The notes under the pieces: model-generated | Database searches by the model: none | Told to the model about the DNA's origin: nothing | The model's input: only the letters and a program-made list of their open reading frames with translations | Position numbers and translations under genes: made by a program | DNA from: Leishmania donovani | Lineage: Eukaryota > Euglenozoa > Kinetoplastea > Trypanosomatida > Trypanosomatidae | Direction: 5' to 3' | Assembly (NCBI RefSeq): GCF_000227135.1 | Contig: NC_018262.1 | Coordinates: 1,312,223-1,376,222, forward strand | Length of the DNA stretch: 64,000 nucleotides | In this document: piece after piece, positions 20,947 through 31,093 of the stretch | How the letters are laid out: each line of letters starts with the position of its first letter | Numbering within the stretch: the first letter of the stretch is position 1

Positions 20947-21765
20947 CTAAAACGGCTCGATGCTATCGAGCTCCGCCTGCGCAAAGGGCGCGGCGCCATG
21001 CGCCACACCGCTCTCAGACAGGAGTCGCAAGATGGAGTTCACAGCAACGCGATACGACGGCGCGGCTACCTCTGTCAGCATATTGGTGCGGCGGTACGCC
21101 TCCATCGCGACGCGGCGCATCTCACTCTGCGAAGAGAGGCGCCGCTCCTCTGCGTCCTCAGGAGCACGCCTGCGGATACGCGCCACCCGCACCGCCTCAT
21201 CGACGCACAGCAAAAACCCGGCATCCGGCGCTGGCAAGTCTTCTGGCCAGCGGTACACCGCATCGCCGCTGGGCGGCAAACTGTCATAGCAGCAACCGTT
21301 CGCCAGCGCCATAGCGCATGTGGAGCACCACCACCTGTCGACCACGACCACTGACGACTGCGACGCTGCCAGGATGCTCGCGGCCGCGATGTAGTTGGCA
21401 GCGGAGTAGAAGGCTCTCGCCACGGCCTCCTCCTGGCCTCGGAAGGTGCTCCGGATTTCGGCAAACTGCGGCGGCGGTGTGCTTATTGCCACCCCCGACA
21501 GCTTCTCCGCCAGCGTGCGCGTGACGAGTGTCTTTCCAGTGCCATCCAAACCCTCCACAACGACGACAGGGTTTTTGCGGGCAGCAGTGGAACTCGCCGA
21601 CGTGCTCAGCGACTCTGCCTGGCGAACAAAGTCGGAGCAGTCTGGCGTCCACCACGGCGGCGGCGGCTGTTCCACGGCGTGCAGTACCTTGAGGCAGTCT
21701 AGGCGGGACCTGTACACGTTGGTGCCGCCGTGCAGCGTGCGCGCGAGGGCGGCGATGGAGGGCAT
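20947..21765 (-). CDS. CMPK2: CMPK2-like nucleoside monophosphate kinase (thymidylate kinase family)
   Basis: The protein is 272 aa, starting at the ATG at 21765; the frame continues upstream only through non-ATG codons. The P-loop is VVVVEGLDGTGKT (67-79). The substrate-site DRW motif is at 143-145 (VVDRWWCST), and a probable lid segment around 200-215 is Arg-rich. Several stretches match the UMP-CMP kinase 2 branch rather than ordinary thymidylate kinase: a Ser-Pro-Pro-like turn (STPPP) after the P-loop, RAFYSAANYI and VYRWPEDLPAPD. Such enzymes phosphorylate dUMP/dCMP/CMP (possibly dTMP), and the human member is mitochondrial. Residues 1-30 lack acidic residues until Asp23 and contain Arg and Lys, which would fit a mitochondrial targeting peptide. 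The gene is bracketed by two long GT microsatellites. Family assignment is firm; subfamily and location are inference. Confidence 0.88.
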   Translation of the reverse strand: MPSIAALARTLHGGTNVYRSRLDCLKVLHAVEQPPPPWWTPDCSDFVRQAESLSTSASSTAARKNPVVVVEGLDGTGKTLVTRTLAEKLSGVAISTPPPQFAEIRSTFRGQEEAVARAFYSAANYIAAASILAASQSSVVVVDRWWCSTCAMALANGCCYDSLPPSGDAVYRWPEDLPAPDAGFLLCVDEAVRVARIRRRAPEDAEERRLSSQSEMRRVAMEAYRRTNMLTEVAAPSYRVAVNSILRLLSESGVAHGAAPFAQAELDSIEPF

Positions 21766-22005
21766 CAAGGTGACGGGGAGTGGCGGTTATACGTGTGCCT
21801 CCCTGAAGAAAGTCTCTACGTGTGCCGGAGTGTGTTGTGCGGAGTCCGAAGAGAAGGGGAGCGGTTGTGGGTAACGACGGGAGGATAAAGAAAGCACACG
21901 CACCTTCACAGAAATAGAGAGAGGCCGATGGTTTTGAGGGTGGACGGGGATGGCGTCGGCTCAAGGAAAGCGCGTGCCCCAACGCGTCTAGCTCTCTTGC
22001 TCTCT

Positions 22006-22062
<57 letters not shown>

Positions 22063-24075
22063 GTTACTGGTGAAATGGAAGGAGGCGTAGGTAAAGTGGT
22101 TATGATCACAGTGCGTGACAGGCTTGTTGGGATGTGATGTTGTTTTTCTTTTCAGCTCGTATATATGTGTGTAATAGTATGATACGTATCTAAGAGCCAG
22201 CCACAGCACATACGCAGACAAACATATACATTTCACGAGCAGTTGGCGCCACCCAGGAAGGAAAAGGCAGAGAGACAGGTGTTGGGGGAGAAGCAGAGAA
22301 GAGCGGTGACGTGAACGATACAAGGGGGGGGGGCAAGGAAGAAAAGGCGCATCTGCAGAGGGGTGCGTGCAGCATCGCGCTGTCGCTAAAGTGACTGCGA
22401 GGAGCGTAATTGCTGAATACCCACTCGTCAGCGCCCGAGCTCCTTTCCATGAGCATCTTGGGATCGAATAGAGAGAAGACGCCGCTGCGAAAAAGATCGC
22501 CGCTCTGCACAGCAGCACTGTTCGGCATGCCCTCTCCGTGGCACACCGAGCCCCCGGCGAGGGCATGGGTGTGGTGCATATAAACTCACACAAACACGCA
22601 CACATACGCACCACTGCATGGTCGCACAGCAGGGCCAAGCTTTTTGTGATCTTTGCTTCTCAGTTGGACTCGCATCGCTGAGGTGGTAGCAACTCGTGTG
22701 TGATCGCGGAGGAAGAGGAGCAAGAGAGATGAGCAAGCGAGCAATGGAAGCAAAGAGGAAAAATTACAAGAGAGAGCAAGAAGAAAAGACGCGAAATCCT
22801 GAACGATGGCAGACATGGCATAAACACAGATGCACACACGCAAGCGAGCCAGCACCCTCGCCTCTCCCCGCCACCACCATCACGAACAATCCGTTCGTGT
22901 GCAGGTGCGGATCTATGCCCGCGCACAACGAAGTGCGTCGAAGCGCTTAACGATACGCGCACGCCAGTCAAAAGCCTAGAAAATGAAACCCCGAGAGACG
23001 TTCCTGTTTGGGCATGTCTCCTGTGGGAGCGTACATTCCCGTGCGAAAGAGAAAGATTCCACGCACGTTCCGCAACTAGAGGAAGTGTGGCAGCGCGCAC
23101 ACACACACACGCGCACGCGAAAAGAAGAAACACCGCACAAGCACGAGGTGATCTATCTTGACCACATCACCGGACGCCGTCGGCAACGTCCATTCCAACA
23201 GCGCCATGAAAGGTGCAGCAACAGCAGCAGCATCGCCAGGTAACCCATCGTGCCACACACGCCAAAAAAAAAAATCACACAGGCACACGCGCTATGGCGA
23301 AGACAAAAAAAAATACAAGATACTCGTTTAGAGGAGAGAAAAGATAACGCAGAGAAGAAATGAGATGACGATGCTGACATCATAGTGCACGCGAACGCAC
23401 TTGCACGCACACACGTGCATGGCTGAGTGTATACTGAAGGCCTCATCTTCACCTGAACCGACCTGGCACAGTCACACGCGCTACCACCAGCACCACGGAC
23501 TCATAGGACGCAGTCATACACGGTGTGGCAACAACTTCCCACCTCTAACACAACCACACACACAGGCAAGGACCTTGCCAACAACAGAAAAAAAAAAAAA
23601 ACAACGATATGCGGGACGAATGTGGGGGAGTCCAGAAAGGGGGAAGTGGGAGGAGGTGCTAGTGGGTGCCACAAGAGAGAAAAGAGACCCGCTGTCGTTG
23701 CCTCTTTTTGGGGAGAGGCGGTTGTGGGAGGAAGGGAGAGAGGGGGAAGCAGCGCAGGTGTGCGCGTGAAGAGCGTCCGCAAGACACGGGTGGCATGAGC
23801 ATGGAGTGGTACGGCTGGGAGGGGAGGGCGTGAGAGGGAACAAAAAGATGCACTTGTGTGGAAGGGATGAAGAGAGAGACACCATTTGGAGGAGGTGAGA
23901 GGGGTCGCAAGCGGCGCAGCGAGACTGAAGGAGCAGTCAAAAGAGCATGTCAGCAAGATGAGAGGCGAGCATTTTGTCGGGTTTCACCATTGGCCAGCGC
24001 TCTCCATCCACCATGGTCCGTCCCTGTTCGGCACGATGATATTCGCGGGCTCCGGTCTGGGATAGCGCGTCGCTC
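21766..24075. other. Intergenic spacer of 2.3 kb
   Basis: No gene is supported. A pyrimidine-rich run on the minus strand near 21830-21900, followed by a CAG at about 21803-21805, is a good trans-splice site for the kinase gene. The spacer also holds the GT tract at 22008-22061, a G-run at about 22323-22332, A-runs near 23263-23273 and 23588-23600, and the 3' UTR of the PP2A subunit gene. Confidence 0.55.
22008..22061. repeat. (GT)27 microsatellite
   Basis: Twenty-seven uninterrupted GT units run from 22008 to 22061 and are followed by CGTTACTGG. The other long tract, at 20537-20589, is also followed by CGT and has the same orientation, so the two tracts flank the CMPK2-like gene. Confidence 0.95.
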
Positions 24076-26070
24076 CTACTGTGCTTCAGCTGCCATGCGA
24101 TCGTACTCGGCTCGCGCAAAGCGGTCCCACTCGGTTTTCTCTACGCGCAGCCGCATCTGGTGTTCACCAAACGGATCGCGGTGCTCAAACAGCAAGAACT
24201 TCGACGCGTTGAAGATCATGTTGAAGAAGTTTGCGGGGGTGGGGCAGGAGCGGAGGTCGCCAAGGGTGACGCCGTACTTGCGCACCTTCACGCGATCGAA
24301 CCCGACCATGTCCAACATTTGGCACACTGTATCCTCGTACGCTATGTCCCCCTCTGGCGAGTCAGAGAACTCGAGGAAGCGCTGCTGGTTCTCCTCGAAA
24401 AACTGCATCATCTCATACCCGCTCAGCACGCCGTCTTCGTCCGTGTCGAGCACCTTGAACCAGTAGAGCACCGCCGGCTCCGAGTTCTTGTCCTCCTCGG
24501 AGAGGCAGAAATACACAAAGTCCTCAAAGTCCATCTTGCCAGGCACGCCGGACGACAGTGGACGGCCGTAGCCCTCCACCACACGCTTGATGACTCCCGT
24601 CACGACCGAGCCTTGGCCGTAGTTGCACAGATCCTCGAAGCCGACAAGGAGGTCACGGTCGGTGTCGAGCTCCCAGAACTTGCAGTACAGAACGTAGAAG
24701 TGCTCGTAGGAGAAGTAGTCGAGCACCAGGTTCACGTCCTTGGCGTCCAGCTCCATCATCCTCTCCGGCAGATCGCTGCGGTCAAAGTCGCGCCAGTAGA
24801 TGCGGCCACACTGCTGACGTTCTAGCATGTACATTATGCGCACCGCGACGGTGTGCCAGTAGTACTCCTGAAACTCCGGCTGCTGGAGGAACTGGAGGCC
24901 CGGGTGAGCAGCAACGAGGTACTTGCCCATCCCCTCCAAGTCGGACAGCGTAATAAATTCCTTCTTGGGGTGTGTGCAGATGAGCTCGTAAAGGCGGCGG
25001 CTGACCGACAAGGGAGCGTAGACGTCGTTGTACACGGTACGGATTTGGGCGGCTGTTAGCGCGTCGGCGATGGCCGCGTCCAGTCCGCTGCGAGTAGCGA
25101 TGTCCTTGAAGAGCGCCTCCTTGTACCAAATGGGCACCTTGAACACCTTCGAGCTAATGTCGCCAAACACCCAGACCGTCTTCTTCACTGGGTCGTTCTT
25201 TTCGAGCAGGCGGCTCAGCTCCTGCGCCTCCTCCACGTCCATCTCAATCTGCAGCCCGCGAGACTCCCTCTTCGAGTAAAAGCGCGGGATGTCTTCTAGA
25301 GTTGCCTGCTTGAGGTTGGCGGGCGGCGTCACGGCGAAGCTGCCAGAAGTGTGCACGAAGCGCGTCGTCGACTCACGAGCCGACATGCTGAGGGTGGAGC
25401 TCGCGTCCAATGGAATTGTGAGGTCACCTGACACCATGGCAGCGTTCAGTGTCGTGTCCAGGCGAGGACTGCCGAGTGAGTGGACGCCGTGCGGCGAAAG
25501 GCTGCCGGAGCCGGCGTGTGGAAGAGGGGCGCTGGGGTCTACAATCGGCTTCGGCTGTGGCGAGGCCGGTGTGACCACTGGCGAGCCAGCGCGGTGAGGG
25601 TAATCAAGCTCGTCTACGCCGCCGGGGAAGCGCGCGATGAGGCTGGGGGATGTCGATGGTTGGATGGGGCTCGGCGTTCGATCATCAGCCGTCAAGGCGG
25701 CGGCGGATTTATTCGACTTCTGCGGGGGAGACGGCTGCGGCGACTGGGCACGGTCAACGTTCCCGTGCATCGCGGCGGAGCTCGTGGTTAGCCCCGCGGC
25801 TGGATCACTGTGCCGCGCGCCGTTGCCGAGCGTGTCCGCGCCGGCGGCCTTTCCCTTCTTGTCCCCCGCGGCTGCCGCAGCTACGGTGGTCATGGAGGCG
25901 GCATTCTTGGCGCCCATCTCCGAGTTGTGGTCTGTGACCGACACCGTCAGCACGCGATTCAGCAGATCGCGAATGCGTTCCACATTTTCGTCCTCGGAGA
26001 GCCAGTTTGTATAAAGGTTGGCACAAAGCGCTTTGGCTGCCTGTGTGCCGAAGGTGTTCTTGGCACTCAT
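24076..26070 (-). CDS. Protein phosphatase 2A regulatory subunit B'' (PPP2R3-like) with EF hands
   Basis: The protein is 664 aa from the ATG at 26070. Residues 1-60 are ordered, and about 60-260 are Ser/Pro-rich and disordered. From about 265 on, the sequence follows the B''/PR72 layout: IPRFYSKRESRG, the FGDISSKVFKVPIWYKEALF segment, a helical domain, then two EF-hand regions. Calcium loops are DTDRDLLVGFED (469-480) and DTDEDGVLSGYE (542-553). The second loop has the canonical Gly at position 6 and Glu at position 12; the first has Leu at position 6 and Asp at position 12 and may bind weakly. Subunits of this class bind the PP2A A/C core and direct it to substrates in a calcium-dependent way. 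Here the catalytic partner is encoded elsewhere. Length and domain order fit the family well. Confidence 0.92.
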   Translation of the reverse strand: MSAKNTFGTQAAKALCANLYTNWLSEDENVERIRDLLNRVLTVSVTDHNSEMGAKNAASMTTVAAAAAGDKKGKAAGADTLGNGARHSDPAAGLTTSSAAMHGNVDRAQSPQPSPPQKSNKSAAALTADDRTPSPIQPSTSPSLIARFPGGVDELDYPHRAGSPVVTPASPQPKPIVDPSAPLPHAGSGSLSPHGVHSLGSPRLDTTLNAAMVSGDLTIPLDASSTLSMSARESTTRFVHTSGSFAVTPPANLKQATLEDIPRFYSKRESRGLQIEMDVEEAQELSRLLEKNDPVKKTVWVFGDISSKVFKVPIWYKEALFKDIATRSGLDAAIADALTAAQIRTVYNDVYAPLSVSRRLYELICTHPKKEFITLSDLEGMGKYLVAAHPGLQFLQQPEFQEYYWHTVAVRIMYMLERQQCGRIYWRDFDRSDLPERMMELDAKDVNLVLDYFSYEHFYVLYCKFWELDTDRDLLVGFEDLCNYGQGSVVTGVIKRVVEGYGRPLSSGVPGKMDFEDFVYFCLSEEDKNSEPAVLYWFKVLDTDEDGVLSGYEMMQFFEENQQRFLEFSDSPEGDIAYEDTVCQMLDMVGFDRVKVRKYGVTLGDLRSCPTPANFFNMIFNASKFLLFEHRDPFGEHQMRLRVEKTEWDRFARAEYDRMAAEAQ

Positions 26071-28038
26071 GGCACTCGCGCGTCGCAGACGCAGCTGTGC
26101 GCTGTAGCCGATAGAATGGCGTTGTCGTTCTCACTGTCGTCTTTGTGTCGGGATATGAACGCAGCTGTGTGCATAAGTGTGGCGACTTCAACCACCAGGT
26201 GTAGTGCGCTCAGCGAGAACGACCGAAGCACAACGCCTCTTCTACTGGTCGTGTAGAAAAGTGCGCACGGCAATGTCGAAGGAGAACAGCACCTCAAGAA
26301 GGGATCCGAGCTCGGAAATCCCCAAACGAGTATGCAGCTACCCCTCGCTGTGTACGTGGATTACCACTCTTTTCGCCTCCCTCCTCCGATACGTCTGCAA
26401 GCACCTCTGACCCGGAGTGTGTGTGTGTGTGTGTGTGTGCGAGCGCTTAAATGTGTAGTTGCGCCCCGTCCTTCTCCAGCCTCTGTCGCCGACGAATAGG
26501 GAGACTTGCTTCCCTCCTGTCTATGCTTCTCCGGCCGCTCTGATGGGAGTGCAAAGGCAAGAGATGGTGAAGGGAGACTGCGTGTGCCGAAAGGAAGGTA
26601 AAGTACGGCACACAGACAGATAGACACGAACAAGCACAAAAAAATCGCACCGACGGCGTAGAGAGAGAATTTCCTCGCACACACGCACAGGGAACTGAGA
26701 AAACAGGCGGTACACAACGACACTGTTGTATACGCAGCAGCAGTAGACGCGTGCACGTGGCAAACGTGGGAGAGAACCACTCAGACAGGAGGGAAGAGGG
26801 AGAGGGCGCGAAGAGAGAACGATGCAAAAGAAACAAGCACAAAAATCTCTAAAGCGGAAGTGAAAACACACGAAGGAAGAAAAGAGAAGGGCGCGGGGCA
26901 CACGGCGTTAGCGCGTGATGGCGACAGCAAAGCCAGAACTGGCTGCTACGAGCTAAAAAGCACGCAGGCAAGAGGAACCAGAGATGCAGCTGATGAGGGG
27001 CAGGTCGGTGGTGCCCAACTATATTGAGAGGGTGACCGCGATGATGAGGGACGATCACAAGACCGAAAAACAAGAGCTTCAAATGTACTTCTGTGCCGTA
27101 CCGTGCATCATCCAAACTGCGTCGGACGGTACCAACAAGGAGCGACGGAGTAACAACAAAAAAAAATTCGGCAGGAACCTGCGCAGAGGTGGATGAGAAG
27201 GGGGGGGGGTGCAAATGGGAGGAAGGGATGTGCGGGTCAGGTTTTCGAAGAACGGCGTGCGTGTGTGTGTGTGTGTGTGTGTGAGCCAAGTCCGATGAGG
27301 AAGGGAAAGAGAGAGCCGAGGCAAAGCAGAGTGCGCTTGAGTGTACGTACGAGGTGGGAGTGGAGACGACGAGTAAAACTCGTCCCGCAGGCGTTCGAGG
27401 AATACGAATGTATTCCCGCACATCGAAATAAAGAAAGCAGTCGTGCTGGCATGCAGGTGGACAGCTGAAGCAGAAGCAAGTGGAAAACGTGCACGCGCAC
27501 GCATCCACTGTCTCCTGTTGGAAGAGCGACACGAGGTCGTCTCAGAGAAACTAGATCTGATCTGCAGCGTTGCCACTCGCAAAGACGATCTCGTTAATAG
27601 CCTCTGAAGATGTCTACTCAACTTCCTTGTCGTTGCTTCGTTTTCTCGGACACGGGCAGGCTTGCGCCTGCGTAACACCAGCAGACGTGTCACGGATGTG
27701 GTAGAGGGCAGTTGAGGGGAAGTCAAGAGAAAGAACCCTTGTGCCCTCCCCCCCCATCGTATCCCCTTCACCTCTCTTTTTTTCGGTCCAGATGCGAGGG
27801 GAGACGCGAAAGGTCACACCCTCCCCCACCCCCCACCTCCCACACACATACACAAACACAAACACAAAAGCGAAAGAAAAAGAAGGGGTGAAGAGGATGG
27901 GATGGAGGAAATGGGTAGATCCGGCCATCACCTAATGTACATCAAACAAAGCCGGAGCATAGGCATCCTCACAAACGACGTCACGAAGAAGAGGGAGAGC
28001 AGCACGGCTTGGATGAGCCCCCGGCACATCCTAGCGTG
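26071..28038. other. Intergenic spacer of 2.0 kb
   Basis: No gene is supported. It contains GT tracts at 26417-26439 and 27257-27283, a G-run near 27201-27209 and purine-rich plus-strand sequence (26580-26900) that gives pyrimidine tracts on the transcribed strand. The highest part is the 3' UTR of the thioredoxin-like gene. Confidence 0.55.
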
Positions 28039-28551
28039 CTACGCGGCAGCCGCTACGGCAGCAGCAGCAGCATCCTCCCGTGCCTCCGCTGCGGCGACCT
28101 GTCGCTGCTTTTCCTCCTCAGCAAGCTGGGCAGCCTTCACAGCGGCCTGGGTTGCGGCCATTTTCGCTAGTAGCTCCATTTTCTCCGTGTTGTCGCCAAT
28201 GAACTCGCCGACGACTTCGCCGTAGGCGTAGCTCTGCACAAACGGCACCGTGGTCACGCCAAGCGAGCGGCACACATCTGACGTCGTCGGAAGGGCGTAG
28301 CAGACAGCAATGTTGATGTCCGTCAGCAATGCTGATCGGCTGCTGTTCAGCCTCTCCATTGCCTCAACGACGGTGTTGGTGGTAGCTGCATCTAGAGGAC
28401 TCACTACGACAAGCAGCGCGGAGCCTGCGTGTGACGTAACGTCCCTCTCAAGGTCATCAATTGTGCGGACAGGCTTCACGACTGGCGGCGGCAGTGGCGG
28501 AGCGGCCTTCTTGCGCGACCTCTTCGCAGATGTGGAGCGTGACTTGGCCAT
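28039..28551 (-). CDS. Thioredoxin-fold protein lacking the CxxC motif
   Basis: From the ATG at 28551 the protein is 170 aa. It begins with a Lys/Arg/Ser-rich tail and a PPLPPPVV run (about 18-25). Residues about 30-130 follow the thioredoxin fold: strand ALLVVV (45-50), a helix, strand INIAVCYA (79-86), then GVTTVPFVQSY with the conserved cis-Pro at 103, and GEVVGEFIGDN as the final hairpin. Where CxxC should lie (about 51-60) the sequence is SPLDAATTNT, so no disulfide chemistry is expected. The C-terminal 40 residues are an Ala/Glu-rich helix, probably coiled coil, ending in poly-Ala. The frame also has ATGs further upstream (to 28866), but the residues they add look like translated UTR. 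Redox-dead domains of this type usually act as binding modules; the partner is unknown. Confidence 0.82.
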   Translation of the reverse strand: MAKSRSTSAKRSRKKAAPPLPPPVVKPVRTIDDLERDVTSHAGSALLVVVSPLDAATTNTVVEAMERLNSSRSALLTDINIAVCYALPTTSDVCRSLGVTTVPFVQSYAYGEVVGEFIGDNTEKMELLAKMAATQAAVKAAQLAEEEKQRQVAAAEAREDAAAAAVAAAA

Positions 28552-31093
28552 TGCCAGGATCCTTAAAGGAGGATTGTGTTCTTCGCGTTCGTATGCACAC
28601 GAACAATGATTAAAAGTCGACGTGTAGGTATGCGCGAGTGCAGAAGAAATCAAGACGCGAAGAATGGGCATTTCTTCGATGTTGCAGGCACTTCTCTCCA
28701 AGTAAGAAGTAGGCGAGCCGCTTTTACATAAAAGCACGGGATGCACCGCTCTTCCTGTGTCGTTGAAAGAGACACGCAACCCTTTTTGCCTTTCCACATC
28801 TGGTGAGAGGAATGTCTGCTCCAAGTAACCCATCGGCGCGCGACACAGCTGCATACAAGGGCTCATTGCTTGCTCGGCCCTTTCGCTCGCTCAGGCGCCG
28901 TGCGCGCAAGAGAGGGGACGGTGTGGGGAGGGGCAGCGCTCGTACAAGGAGAGCAAACATGCCCGCGGCTCGTCTTTCTCCTGCACAGTGGGATGACCCC
29001 CCCGCCCAATTCTCGTTCTCTTCGTTTTCGCACGGCGCGTGCGCCGTAGCTGTGAGTCGTGCACCGACTACTTGGTGGTGGCTGCCGCCCTTGACGAACC
29101 TGTTTGTTTATTTCTTTGCGGTATCATTCCCCATGAAGTTCCACAAAAAAGACGAGGAATATATAAAGAAAAAGACGTTACTTGCCGGGGCAAGTGTTCG
29201 AAGCGAGCGGCTTCCCCCTTCCAGTCGTGCTTTTCCTCACGCACACTGACGTGCGCGCACGGGCGCAGCACACCTGCGTCACCACTCCCTGCCTCTTGCC
29301 ATCGGTGCGCCGCTTTTTTCCACTTTCTTTTGCTTTTCAACGGGGCCATTCTCTGTCACGAAGCATGCGTAAACTCCACTCTACCCCGACCTTACACAGG
29401 CCTCACCTCGTCGTGCGAAGCAGCGCCAGACACGCCTCACAGCAGTGCGTCCACGAGGCCATCTGAGAGCACTGCATCGGCCTCGAACGCTACCCACCCA
29501 CCCGACTCCTCCCAGATGGCTTCACAGCTACTCCCATTTTGCCGGTCGCCAGCTGGTGCATCCCCGTCGGGGTGACGCGCAGGCGCCATACACCAGTAGG
29601 CAGTGTGAGGGCCGGGGACGGGATACGTTCCAGCCACGCTGATGCTCTGCCCACCACATAGATGGCACGAATGTATCCACTGCCGCAGGAGGCTTCGACG
29701 CAAACGCCATCCAGGGCCTGAGAGCCGACATCAGCAGCGACACACCGCCCTGACCCCTCCCCTAGGCCGTAGGTGCCTGCCCTTGTCATCACCAGAGGTG
29801 GTTCGGCATCTTGGCGGGAGGGGGTGGGTGGGTGGGCTGCTTGGCTTCCTCACACACGGAGTGGGTGGTGCACTGGCCCCTGAGATGCCACACGCATTGA
29901 GGTGTTTCCCCTCTATCAGGGGCGAAACGCACAGCAAAGGGGAACAAAGGAGAGGGAGAAATCGACAGTTGGTGGCAAGAAAACCATCCAGACAGACAAA
30001 TGTGTGGTGCCAGACTTGTCAGGAACGCAGAGGGGACGGTGAAGGTCAAGAACAGATAAAAAATTGCCGATGAAGAATAATAATAGTAACCTCCGTCCTC
30101 CGTAAGGCGCGAAACCAAAAAAAAACAGGAGGAGAAAAAAGACCAGAGAAGGAGAGAGATGCGAGGATGCACATCCATGCATGCTTGTGCGTGTGTGTGT
30201 GTGTGTGTATCCGAGGAATATTGAAGAGCTGGTCACAGAAGCCTGTGACCACCAAACAGTAAAAAGAACTACTGCTACTGCTGCTGCTGCTCCACACAGA
30301 GCAAGCATAGTGTCGAACGATATTTGTGTCTCCCTCTCGATCCTCTTTGCGCCGCAGAAGTACTAATCACCAGCAAGAGCAGCGACCGCATCTACCAGCA
30401 ACCACCCCCTTACACACACACACGGGCTTCTCACGCTCGGCTAAACGCATACCTCACCCGAAAAAGCATCACTTTGAGGAAAAGGTGGGCATTAGCAGAA
30501 GCTACACAGAGGGCGGAACCACATAGCGGAGCGTCCGATAGACCCCCGTTCTCAACACACCCGGCACCACCATTTTCATGGAAGATTTCCATAAACGAAG
30601 CAGTTTGTTTCTTCTGCGACGCTCTGGTGCAGTACTTTTCGCTTCCCGGTGAACATCGGGTCCCGCCTTCTACCCCGCTGCTAAGGCACGCATCCCACGG
30701 CACGCGTTTCTCCTTTTTTGTTACTGCTGTTTGCAATTCATTTTTTTCTCTGCCCTAACTGCACATGACGCAGACCGTTGGCGCCCACCACTCCCCCGCA
30801 CACGCATATCACTGCTTTTTTTTTGTGTGCATGTGCGTATTGCATTTTTTCTCTGTTTTTTGCTGTTGTCATCGCTACCACTTCCACTGGTCCTTTTCCG
30901 CGAGCCGTGTTCTCTCCACACATGCCGAAGATGGTGTCGTATGGCATGAATATGCTTCCTGTAGTCCAGGGCAAGCGTGCCCGGCTGCTGCATATGCACA
31001 GCCTTGCGTTGACGCGACTTTTCCTCCTTTTTTTTTCGTTCAGCGTGTGTATGCGTGCGATGGGGAAGGTGTCTAGAGAGTCGGAGTGACTTA
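28552..31093. other. Intergenic spacer of 2.5 kb holding repeat copy A
   Basis: No gene is supported. Going up the coordinates: a probable pyrimidine tract for splicing on the minus strand at about 29145-29180, the SIDER2-like repeat (29374-29910), a GT tract at 30188-30209, a CTG-rich run near 30272-30292, and then the 3' UTR of the cystathionine gamma-lyase gene with a T-run at 31027-31037. Confidence 0.55.
29374..29910 (-). mobile_element. SIDER2-like degenerate retroposon, copy A
   Basis: A 537-bp unit that recurs nearly unchanged at 63527-64000 in the same orientation and in inverted orientation at 57619-58157. Size, non-coding character and position in a 3' UTR-type spacer fit Leishmania SIDER retroposons, which derive from ingi-like elements and often destabilise mRNAs. 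Strand is given relative to copy B (taken as plus). Shared edges are CTCCACTCTACCC on the low side and GAGGTGTT..CCC on the high side. I found no clear target-site duplication. The open frames inside it are not genes. The SIDER assignment is from memory of the family, not a search. Confidence 0.75.

Noticed and set aside
21988..22638. 216-codon minus-strand frame ending in a His-Thr repeat
   Set aside because: The repeat is the translated GT microsatellite; the rest has no domain and ATG context is poor.
24160..24825. 221-codon plus-strand frame
   Set aside because: Antisense shadow of the PP2A subunit; no domain of its own.
28552..28866. Longer start for the thioredoxin-like protein
   Set aside because: ATGs exist upstream in frame, but the added residues look like translated UTR; kept as a possibility in the gene entry.
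29437..29703. Conserved 88-codon frame found three times (also 63592-63858 and, inside a longer frame, copy B)
   Set aside because: The copies are identical because the DNA is a dispersed non-coding repeat, not because a protein is conserved; no recognised domain.
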